From contig JAPYXD010000753.1 of the NCBI GenBank assembly GCA_030998225.1, forward strand, positions 4,992,001 through 5,056,000: a DNA stretch of 64,000 nucleotides, read 5' to 3'. Shown here in pieces: positions 47,801 through 58,100 of this stretch. Below the pieces are notes generated by a model. The model was not told the DNA's origin and searched no databases. It worked only from the letters and a program-made list of their open reading frames with translations. The stretch's first letter is position 1, and every line of letters starts with the position of its first letter. A program made the translations under genes and the position numbers. This DNA is from Diplolepis rosae. Taxonomy: Eukaryota > Arthropoda > Insecta > Hymenoptera > Diplolepididae.

Positions 47801-49182
47801 AACCAAGGGGTCAGGACGGTACAGTATTTTAATCTCAGGATAAATAAGATACCTTTTGAAAGAACACTTTTACAATTTACTTACCTTGAGCTCCATGTGT
47901 CGGAAGTTGCAATGCTCATTAAAGCAGTTTCCTTGCTGCCAATAAGAGCAGACGGTCTCGCAACCCAAGGCTGATGGCTCATGTCTGAACGCACAATTGT
48001 CACCCTGTGGAAAATATATATTATAAGAACTAAGGAAACAAAAGTAATTATAAACTAATTGTGGACACTTGGGGAATCTGGGATTATCTCTAACAGGTGT
48101 TATATAAGTATAGGTCTGACGATTGAAAGATTAGAGGTAATTAGTGCCCTGAACCTAAGTCTAAGTACCTGAGTAAAGATTTTTAATAGCAGCTTTAGAA
48201 ATATAGTTTACCTTAATTATATGGATTACCGAAATCTAAATCTTTTAAACAGAATTCGATTAGTAGTTTAATACAATGTATAGGTAGATCAATCAATACC
48301 TATAGACACTCCCATTCAAACTAAGCTTGGAATTGTAAAACTAGGTATGTTTCAAATACTACATCTAATAATTTTAATATATATAGATAATTGAGCCATA
48401 AAAGCAATAGGTTTATAATCAGCAATGACGCCACGTGGCGTCAAAATCTTATAAGAAATAGAATATTCAATAGAAAAACGACTATAAAATGTTTGGGGAA
48501 TAAATTTCCAGAATTAAAAGTTAGCTTAACATCGTTAAACAATTAAAACTAGACGTAGAAGAAATAGTTGGAATAAATAAATCAGTGCTTGGGAAAAGAT
48601 TGACATTCATGACATGCATAATATCTATCAATTCCAAACACTCGCAAAAATAACGAACAGAAATCGTTATTTGAACTCGTTCCACTTTAAAAATAGGAAA
48701 AAAGTCCTAGGATATTGAGAAAACGACACTGAAACCCAGATTCAATCTAAAATATCGTCTGCACCCGAAACAAGATGTCACATGGTCTTTTGTTTTAAGA
48801 AAAACTGTTCCGTATTTGCAAAATGCTAGTTAAGTAAAACTCACGCCAATTGTCAATTGTACTTTTGAATTTGAAGTGAAATAAAAATTAACGCGGAAAA
48901 GCAGTAAGAAAACTACATTTTTTCCTTAAATTTGCTTTGCTTAATTTCACATTTTCACAAAAGGCACTCCAATCACACTACACGGCTTCAACATGGCCGT
49001 TCTAACCTCACATTTCCACCATCATTTCTCACGCAACACATGGTAGCTAAAAACCAACTTTCCTCACGTATCTTTCATGCTAATATTCTACAAACAAAAG
49101 TATTTTTGAGAAAATTTCTTACCTTGGAACATTTTGAGTAGTAAAAAAAGTAGCAGTCCGTATTTTTGTGATTTTGCTCCAT
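41897..49182 (-). CDS. ZC3H11A: ZC3H11A-type triple CCCH zinc-finger protein, 5 coding exons
   Basis: Minus-strand exons 49123-49182, 47885-48004, 47541-47718, 47342-47458 and 41897-42711 keep frame, giving 429 aa. Three fingers occupy the N-terminus: C10-C18-C24-H28, C39-C47-C52-H56 and C68-C77-C82-H86, with the FFxYSKC, VCSYWQQGNC and IPCYWEGQPSGC contexts that mark vertebrate ZC3H11A. Downstream are acidic and Lys-rich segments with KTYEEIRLEEIQ and ILSLEEIRRKK, matching the family's recurring KTLEEI motif. The C-terminus EEDILKDIDALLTLDV resembles the family's acidic tail. The protein is known in vertebrates as an RNA-binding, TREX-associated nuclear mRNA export factor. The role here is by homology. 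It is much shorter than human ZC3H11A (about 810 aa). The 4.6-kb last intron contains suspicious coding-like segments. Confidence 0.92.
42725..43011 (-). pseudogene. Coding-like, frame-broken sequence just upstream of last ZC3H11A exon
   Basis: After a good acceptor (ctgcag, exon side 43011), the phase that fits exon 4 reads DEDNFSG before a stop. A neighbouring frame then reads a Lys/Ser-rich stretch of about 85 codons with one internal TAG (KRKHKMQDN, stop, KKVPSKSSSIETKEQ). A third frame reads QPFDFSSLFT directly into exon 5. It looks like a formerly continuous exon damaged by about two frameshifts and one stop, or ordinary intron with lucky composition, or sequence error. Confidence 0.4.
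43188..43251 (-). other. Candidate alternative last exon in ZC3H11A intron
   Basis: A strong pyrimidine tract and acceptor (tttcacatag) precede a segment that, in the phase of exon 4, reads GAVLFKSKNEDRFRELASGR then stop. About 20 codons, no family match known to me. Confidence 0.3.
46765..47330 (-). other. GC-rich open segment in ZC3H11A last intron, product unknown
   Basis: Two minus-strand frames are open for over 120 codons. One is Pro/Ser/His-rich (LPGS-type repeats, then HHHPHSHGPSLSPMQNQSG, then LLQQPSS repeats) and lies in the exon 4 frame but is cut off from it by a TAG. The other is Ser-rich. The DNA contains a short 'ctccttcaacgacca' tandem repeat. This may be an alternative exon, a degenerate exon or a GC-rich repeat. 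I do not assign a function. Confidence 0.35.
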
Positions 49183-50076
49183 TTGCAAGAACTTGTAAAA
49201 CGATGAGTGGTCGTGTTCCTTGCTGGAAAAGAAAGGAAATAAGTTGAGATTTAAAATAAGAAGTTAGTAAAAATCAATCTCAGATTCATGTAAATAGAAG
49301 GAAATTGATAGTTTTAAGAAAAACAGGAACCCGAGAGAAACGTTACCATTTCGTACGAAACATGATTTTGGAATTAGGGCTCGTTTCCCGAGTTGCCTTT
49401 AGAACGGTTGAAACGTTACTGGAGAAATTGGGGAGTTAGCATTGTTTTGATTTGCAAGGTCAGTTTTTCTTGTTATTAGTAAGTTGTCAAAGCGTACTTA
49501 CGTGTGCCTTCGATGATTTTTTTTTGCCAGCACTATTCCTACTCGACCTACACACACTATTGCAATCTCACGCACAGTCATTCGCATTCAACGACGCCAC
49601 GGATGAAACTAAATTGTAGAGGGGGTACGGGGTCGTTCGTCGGAACCTGAAATGGAAGCCGAACAGTGGCGGAAATGTACGAGCACCTTGATTCCTTCTG
49701 CATGCAACGTTCTGTTTAGGTTTAAAAAAAATGGCGGAACAAGTTTTTCTCATTATTATAATGTGATATTATCAATAAAATCAATTGTACAAATTTCTAA
49801 AACAAGAGCCAGGATAGATTTTAGGGTGGTAAGATAGAACTTCAATTTTCTGCTACTAATTATCAAACTCTTAATTTTACAAATTATTTTGTAACGTAAT
49901 TATTTTGAAATAGATTCATAGCATACATCTGAATATAGAATTTGTTTAAAGTTTCTTCTGCTTTGATAATTTAAAATCAGTGCTGGTTGTCACATAAACA
50001 AAACAAAGGAAGTCACAGGAAGTCATGTCTTATGCTTTTTATTTGATACCGACAAAGTGTTTCTTTTTCTCAGTAA
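49183..50076. promoter_or_regulatory. Bidirectional promoter region, ZC3H11A-like and Rap1-like genes
   Basis: The start codons of the two divergent genes lie 894 bp apart. On the minus side the coding exon extends to an acceptor at 49223, and a 5' UTR exon ends at a 'CACACgtaagt' donor near 49511. On the plus side a pyrimidine-rich acceptor (ttctttttctcag, 50061-50073) sits just before the ATG, implying a 5' UTR intron there too. True start sites should therefore lie around 49.6-50.0 kb. No TATA box is evident. Confidence 0.6.
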
Positions 50077-52480
50077 ATGAATAGATTATTTGTAAGGCCT
50101 GATGGGCTGCCCATGCAGTTCTATCTCGCCGATTTGGATAATACTATGGAGAAAAGATATTCATCTTTGATTGAGGTAATAATCCCAAAAAATAAATGAA
50201 AACATAACCTCAAAATTAGAATGCGTTTTGATCAATGGTTTAAATACCTCTGTGTTTACATTTCATCATCTAACTTCAATAAATATCTACTTCTTTTTTA
50301 GGAGATAATCTTAAAGATGAAATTATTTTATGATATTTTAGACTTGTACTTTAAAATTCATAAAACTCTTATACGAAAAATATATAATAATGATAAAAAT
50401 TTTAGGAATTTGGGGGAAAAGTTGAAGAAATTCCAAATGATAAGGTTTTATCATTCACTATTCCTTCTGAGAGTTACAAATATGAATTTGTATTTCATGT
50501 TAAATTCATAGATGACTGCATTGAAAATAAAAAAATCTTGAATGTCAATTCATATAAGTAAGTTACAAGATTTCCTTCTGCATTAGAAAAAAATTGTCAA
50601 TCTTTAAAATAATTCTTTACCCTCTTCAATAAATTTTATATAGATTCAATCTCGGAGACCAAAGACACAACGACGGCTGTTTAACGTCTCAACATTGTCT
50701 AAAAACTAGTCAGTGCTTCTAGTAAGAAAAAATCATACTTAGATTATGGGGCGTTCACATAATACGTCACGCGATTTTTAGCTATTTTTTATCCCCCGTC
50801 CCCCCATGTCACACATGGTCGCAAACCTCAGCCCCCCCTCCCCCTTTCGATGTCACGTCACACCTCTTAATTTTATAAAACATTGTTCGTTAACGCGTAC
50901 AAAATCCAGTAAAAAAAGAAGCTATTAATTATTATTGTAGATAATCTTTTCAGAACTTTTTTTCAAATTTCGTGGGTACACATTTAATGTGTGACGTAAC
51001 GCAGAGGGCAGACCCCCCTCCCAATATGTCACACCACGTCACAATTTGCAGCCCTCCCCCCCTCCAATAAACTGTGTGACGTATTATGTGAACGCCCCCT
51101 TAAATATATTTCTAATTTCAAATTACAAGCCTAAGATTATATTTACGTTTTAATTATTGAGCTTCCTTTACAGTACTATGGTTAGTTATGATAAAATTTG
51201 CAAGTCTATTAAAAATAAAATGTCAACAAACCATGCAATCTTAAAAGACTCGATAGAAGTAAAAAGAAATAAGAAGCGAAAACTTATGCCAATTTCGGAA
51301 ATAAATGATTTTGAAGAACTTAACAACGAAAAAGGCAACGAGGAAAGTTCAGATAAACATAGTACAGGAAAGACATCAAATATTATTGGAAAATCTAATG
51401 ATCACACCCAATTTGTTGAAGTTTCACCTAATGTTCTCTTAAATACTCATAAAAATACGAGAAGGAAGGTAATATTAGAATATATTTTAATTTTAAGAAA
51501 CTTCAAACATGAATAACAATTTAAAAATGTTTCAATATTTTTGAAAAGAGAGTTCGTCGAAAAGTTTCCAAATTCTCAACCCAGAAACCTATTACTGATG
51601 AAAATTCCATAATAATTTTATCCAGTGGCAGTGAAGATGACCCCTGTCAAGAAGCCAATCCTGCAGTTGAGAACCCAAGAAAGTAAGTTCAATTGTAGAA
51701 AAATGATTGAGCAATACATTTATTAAAAATATTTTTGTTTTACTATTTTCTAGGGTTATTAAAAAAAAAAAGAATTTGACACAGAATCCTATTAAAAATA
51801 AAAAGAATGAGATCAATGTAGATGAAATTAATGTGCCAGGAGGATATGAAAATAATGAAACAGAGCAAAATGAAAACCATTCTGATGCCGAAACTCGTAA
51901 TAAAAAAAGGTGAAATTTGATATGTAATTTCAAGGAACAAAACATATTACAATAAATCTTCGTGATCTATAACTATTCCTCCTTTTTTAGAAATATTTCT
52001 GAGGAACTTCAAAAATTTATAGATGCAACGATTAAAGACAAGGAAATAGACATTTTTGGATATCCACGCTCTTTCTCGTAAATGCTTATAAACCACTTAT
52101 TTTAAAGTATACAAATGTTTTATTTGCGAGTAAATTTTTTTTCCTGATTTTAGGATGAATTTCGAACCCTGGGAATGTAAAGCCATGGTTGATTTTTTAA
52201 TTGTCTCAAACATTGTGCATTTAGCAAAGGATCTTGACACTTGGAAAATTGCTTACAAGCTAAAGGTATTATTACATTTCTATGATTAATTTATAATTTT
52301 ATTAATGACTAAATTGAACCAAACTTTCAGTTCCTGCCAAAGAAAAGGTCCGCGAATTCGATGCAAAGATATTTTATGCGAAATATTCTACCCAACATCG
52401 AAGATTATAATTTAACAGCGGAAAACCTAGTGAAATTCAATGTTTTACATCCTCCGAGAAAAGTCATAGAGAATGAGTAA
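50077..52480 (+). CDS. Terf2ip: Rap1/TERF2IP-like telomere protein, 9 exons
   Basis: Exons 50077-50175, 50406-50557, 50644-50721, 51174-51468, 51549-51682, 51754-51909, 51991-52077, 52154-52265 and 52331-52480 join in phase, giving 420 aa (human TERF2IP is 399). Residues ~3-85 resemble the Rap1 BRCT region: RLFVRPDGLPMQFYL against LFVRDDGSSMSFYV, then a GG-containing turn, and FIDDCIENKKILNVNSYK against YILDCVERNERLELEAYR. Residues ~110-330 are a Lys/Asn/Glu-rich linker. Residues ~334-410 resemble the Rap1 Myb domain: FEPWECKAMVDFL, LDTWKIAYKLKFLPKKRSA and SMQRYFMRNIL. Domain order matches Rap1. A Rap1 C-terminal (TRF2-binding) domain is not visible; the stop GAG-TAA overlaps a possible donor (GA/gtaaga), so extra exons remain possible. 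Rap1 is known to bind shelterin TRF2 or telomeric DNA. Role here is inferred. Confidence 0.82.
50748..51098. mobile_element. Inverted-repeat element (GGGGCGTTCACATAATACG ends) in intron 3 of Rap1-like gene
   Basis: Starts GGGGCGTTCACATAATACGT and ends with the complement (ACGTATTATGTGAACGCCCC). The interior is C-rich ('ccccccctccccc') near both arms. It is 351 bp and non-coding. Flanks are AT-rich, with TTA on both sides close to the ends, so a TTA-type target is possible but not certain. Confidence 0.88.
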
Positions 52481-55116
52481 GATGTATTAAATTTTACCTA
52501 AATCACACTATAAGTACAAGGTCAAAAATTATTTTTTTACTTGAAAAAAATGAGTTGATACGAAAAGCATACCACATTCAGAAAAAGTCAACCAAACTAT
52601 TTTTTTTTAATAGGTAAAAATAAAATCGTTCAGAAAAGTAATCGATAATAAAATAGGAATTTATTAGAACATATACACATTATTTAAACAGTGAAAACAT
52701 TATACCTATCATTAATATAATACAAAAAGAGTCAAAGAATCATGTTAATTTAATATTGAATTCTTCAACATTTGTTTCCAAGCTATATATGTAATTTTAA
52801 CAAAAAATTTTAAAAATTGTTTGTTTTTTATATTTTGCATTGAATATTCCATACTATCACCGACATTTGTAATTATTATCATCATCATAAAATAACATGT
52901 CAAAGGAAAATTCGAATGGAAGCACACCGGTAAACTCAAATGCGTTTCTAGATTAAACTCATCGAACTTAAATCTTAGGCACTTAAGTCTAATGTAAGAT
53001 AAAATAAAAATAAAATTTATAAAATGAGGAATAATCATGTGACCGATTAATATTCTTAAGATAATACCAATCGAACAATCTATGCTAAAACTACGATTGT
53101 ATTTAATGAGATACAGTTCGCAAATTATGGCTGCAATTTTTATGAAAATTATGGATGATACCTCAATTTTCAATAGATTTAATTTATGAATTGTATCTCG
53201 ATTATATATTCTTAGAAAATTTATTATAGATACATATTTGCATTTCCCGTAATTATAAATATAAACTCGCCCGAAAAAGCAAGCTTTGTAAATTTCTAAT
53301 CCTTAGTTCATAATTTTATTAATTTCAAAAAAAAAGATGCAAACCAAGATAACTTTCAGAATCTTCCTTAATACTGTTATTTATTCTCAATTAATTAGTT
53401 CAGTAAATGTTTCTGCTACAGAATTGATTTCTTTATTTCAAATTGAAAAAAGGTTTGAGAAAATTACTTGCTCTGCATCAAAACATTAAAAAACAAAACA
53501 CGGAGAAATTTTTTTAACTATTATGGTAAGCTGAGCATCAACTCATGAATTTTTAGCATTGAATGTATTATACTATAAAAGAATCAAGCGCATGCCATTT
53601 TTGCTATAGTATCATATGCTGTCAGAGCAATATTCATTGCAAAAATAGCTCGACCCTCGCCTTCCGTACTTTTTTACATGAAAGGATAACTGCTTAAAAT
53701 GTATGAATTTTTCACCAGGATAGCAAGAACAAAACCTGATACAGAAGCATGACCAGTGTTCTTGCGATTATAGTCAGATTTTTTTCTCCGTGTAGATCTA
53801 TACATATAAAAACAACAAAGTGTAAATATTACACAGCTTTCAGTCAGTAACTGTGTTCACACTTTTCTCCAATACTCAGTCATTAGGATTCAATATGCAG
53901 GCGAAAAAATCTAATTAAACTCAATAAAGAATATAGGTATACAATATTTCTATAGTTACTTGTATTCCACTTGAGAATAAATTAAGCGATTAAGTATCAA
54001 AGACTTGAAATATCTAATTAAGCTGTTAGATTTTCCAATTCATGATTGGCTTTTTGTCGCGTCTTTTTCGAATATAAAAATGATCTACAATTATTTATTT
54101 AAAGATTTTGATTTTCAGTTTGACACAATTCCACTTTCAATTTGAAATAGCTACCTATTTAGTTTAAGAGTTCAATTATTTACTTTTATAGTAAACTTAT
54201 GTATAACATATAAGTATGTGATATGCGCAGAGATATATATAAAATCAAATTTTTATTATAAATGTAATTTCCGTCGGAAAATTAGATGATTTTTAGAAGA
54301 ATGAATGCTAAATTATAAAAATATTTCGAATTTTCTCTCGAATCGACCTGCGATCACAAATATAATTGCTGAACAAAAGAAGCAAAACAGGTTTAACTAT
54401 TAATATATCACATATTGTAATCTTGTGTTTAATAATAGTATGTCACGGGACGAGACACTAAAAGCACACATGTGAGAAAGATAGTAATTAAAGAAACAGG
54501 TCCAGAATTAATATTTTTTTAGTAAGAAGTTCTATAAATCCCTGTTGCAATAATCAAACTTCTCAAAAATAACTTTTCACGCTTATAATAAAAAAGAGAA
54601 TGTATACAGACTTTCGTGATTTAATACATAATTTATGCTAAACAACGAATGATTTATATTTTAATGACTTCTACCTTTGACACAAACCTTCATATTAAGA
54701 AACAAATATAAAATGAAAAGAACGATGTTTTCTACACATTTAAAAAATGTCTCTATGAGAAATTGATAATCACCCGATCAGGGTATTTGATATACATTAT
54801 AAATATATATATTATATACATTTTTAAATGTACAACCCTCTATACATAATTATATTGGAACACAGATTGTTTCTTAATTGAATCGCAACATTAACGACGA
54901 AGAGGGAGAAATATTGTATGAATTTATGGCCTTGGAATATTTTCCTCAGTGATGAGGCATATTTTTAAGGATTGTGCGGCAGTCATTAGAAATTTAAATT
55001 TCAGATAGTAACAAACAGAATTCCAAAATTAAAACGGAATTAAGAAAAAATATTTATATAATGATCTACGATTTGTTGGCGCTGCAGCATTTGGAACAAT
55101 CAAAGCATCCAGTATG
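52481..55116. other. Convergent 3' region, no gene supported
   Basis: AT-rich sequence between the Rap1-like stop and the BLTP3 stop. It contains a 142-codon minus-strand open frame at 52745-53173 rich in Ile/Phe, which looks compositional. It probably holds the BLTP3 3' UTR. Confidence 0.5.
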
Positions 55117-58100
55117 CTATCTTTTGATAGACCATGAATTTCTACTGCTGTTGCTCGGTCCAGCTCCAGCCAGTTGATTTTGAAGATTCGTTACAGTTTC
55201 CTGAAGCGATTTTTTCTCTTTTAAAAGTATTGAAATGTTTTCTTGGGTCATTTCTAGACAAGATCTAAGCATGTCAGACTCTTCTTTGATAAATCGGAGG
55301 CGAGAATTTTCGTCTGATAGTCGCTCCAAGGCTGCGAGGCGACGTTTCAATTCTTCATTATCAGATTCGAGCTGCTTGCAAGATTGTCTCAATGTGTTCA
55401 ATTCAGTTTCCTGTCTATTCTGATTGCTGCTATTTGAAATCATCGGATTCGAGTTGCTCTCTAGTAGAGAATTCACTGCAAAAAATAAATGAAATAATTA
55501 GGAATCAGCTTTAATTAGTTATTTAGGGTCTACATATGTTTCTGAAAAAATTGGGTAAGTAGTTTAAAATTTTTTTTCTTATTAACATGCATCTGCTCTC
55601 GTGCGCTTCTAAAATTCCAGATGAAAAGACGAAAGGTTCCCCAAATTTGGAATTTGTATTTCTATCTTTAAAGTAACAAATTTAAATATTTGGAAGAACT
55701 TTCGCCTGGGGAAAGATATTGTGATTTGTGCTTTGATAAGCTGAAAAGCTAATTCTAAGATCTACTTGTGTTGTACCAATGCTCACATTCGAAGAGAGGC
55801 CTTCCGGGTGCACAGAACAGTTATGCAATATGTAATAAAAAATTTAGGGAACTATAGTCTGCCACTTGTTTCCACAGTAAAAAAAAAGAGAGACAACTTT
55901 TACAAATAACATTACTTGAAATCTAATGTAATTAAACTTAAGTTTTTGATCATTCCACGGATTTATAAATTTCAAAAAATTATTACAAATAAAAAGGAAT
56001 AAAAATACTGTACATTCTTAATATAGCTAAATTCGATGGAAAGTCGGGATAATTTAGTAAATTTTAAACTGGGAAAATATTTAATATGTACTACGAACTT
56101 TAGAAGAAAAATTACAAGTGGCAGTTAAAAACTTTGAGAAATACTTTTGTGAGTGTATTTAAAAGAATACTAACCAACTGGTTCGATGTGAAAAACTCCA
56201 TCTAGACCTCGCAAAATTCTTAATTTAGAAATTGATAAATCTATAGGAACTGAACCAGGGGATGTAATATTACTTGGCGGACGGTCTTCGTTCAACGTTA
56301 GTGTAATGTTTTCTAGGAGGATCTAAAAATTAGTTTTTAAAATTCGGTTATCATAATTCACAGTAAGTTAAATAAAATTTGCAGAATATTTTCAAATAAA
56401 AATATCACAAAAATCGTTTTAAAAATAATATGGCTTACTTCCATAGGAATCGGCTTTGGGATAATTTCATCCTCGACCAAATCTGCAAGTCCAGCAACGG
56501 AGCTCATAGCCAAAGTGAGAGGAACATTTGAGACCTTTATGTCCACATGGTCCTTGAATAAGGCCATGACTGCATCCTTATCATGGACATTGATTTCAAA
56601 AACGTGAGTTTTAGCATCGCCCATTTTTCCCCAATCCTGTGATCTATTACAGGTGTTTTGACTAGCATGTGCTAATTTTCTCGAGTCCTCCTTGTCTTTC
56701 AGAGAATGATCCAATCTCAGTTTAATCTTCGCTCTACAATCTGAATCTGAAGGCAATTCCACCCATCCTCTCGACCTAGAGCTGAACTTCGTCTAAACAA
56801 CAGAAAAAAATTTGCAATTTCAGTTCTAAGCCCGAAGGTCGTATACTTTGAAAATTCCACTCCATTTAAGTAAATCATATCATTTATACCAAACAAACTA
56901 TTAAAATTTTTTTATTTGCTAAAATTAACTACTAAATATTAGATTTTTAGGATTAGTTTTAAGCAAACCTTTTTATACTTTAACAAGGCAAATACGGGTT
57001 TTAATTTTAATATGGTGCAAAAATATTATTTTTTCTAAGCCAAGCAGCATTGACACAAGCGATCTGTTTATTTCTATTGTACCTACTGTTTCACTGAGTT
57101 TAAAATTCAGTAAATTTCTCGAAATCACAGTGGGATTTATAATTGGAACCTGAAAAAGTTTGAAAATCTTCAAACTTAAAAGCGTGCAGATTTGAAATAC
57201 GTTTAGAAAAAATTTTAAAATCCAAAATAAAAAAGTATAGAAAAATCTATATCAAATCCTCTATTAATCTATTTAAGTCTTCATGCATTGTCTTGGTGTC
57301 TAATTCAAATATATTATAAATATCTTGCCAATACCTTTCTCTTGGCCTGCCATAAGTGCCACACAAAAACATTCACAAGAGAGGGAGAGACGCGGGAGAA
57401 GGCATGCAAAAAGTTAAGAGACAAAAATTGTATAAATATATAATTAAATGATGAATATAATAATAATGATGGTAATAACGATAGCTAGAAGAGTAAAACA
57501 TTTAAATCCAAATGGTCTTAAAAGTGATAAACTCGTAGAAAAAAAGCAGCTTGAGAGTGATTTTACTCTGCTTAAATACCAAAAATACATTTAATAATAA
57601 TTGTAATCACTTTTAAATATAATGTAATCAACCTGAAATACAAAATATGAAAAAATTTTAATATCCAAATCCGATCCACAATTACGATATAATTAATAGA
57701 AATTCCTAAGAAGATTTTTAGAAATCCAGTTTACCTGAAATTCGTCCCAAGGAATCGACGAACATTCTTCAGTGCCGATGTTTGAAACCTGAACTTTTAT
57801 TACGGACGAAAATCCGGAGGATTGTTGAATCATTTCCACTTTAGAGAGCTTGAAAGTTGTCATTGAAACCTAAAATACATATTTATAAATTTTTCCATGA
57901 AACTGAAACTTGTCAAGTAATTAAAATGTTCAACTCACCAAGTCTTTTCTTTTACAAACGCTATCCAAAGACTTTTCACTTTGTGTGTCCGGAGTCTCTT
58001 CTACAACCTCGCTTGCCTCTTCTACAGCAGCAACTCTAATTGAATTATCGACAGCAAAAACCGCGTCCATTTTTTCCTGCTCTTCCAAAGAAACAACGAC

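Noticed and set aside
52745..53173. 142-codon open frame on the minus strand
   Set aside because: Ile/Phe/Asn-rich composition expected from AT-rich DNA, no domain, no splice or promoter context, and it lies in the likely 3' UTR of the BLTP3 gene.
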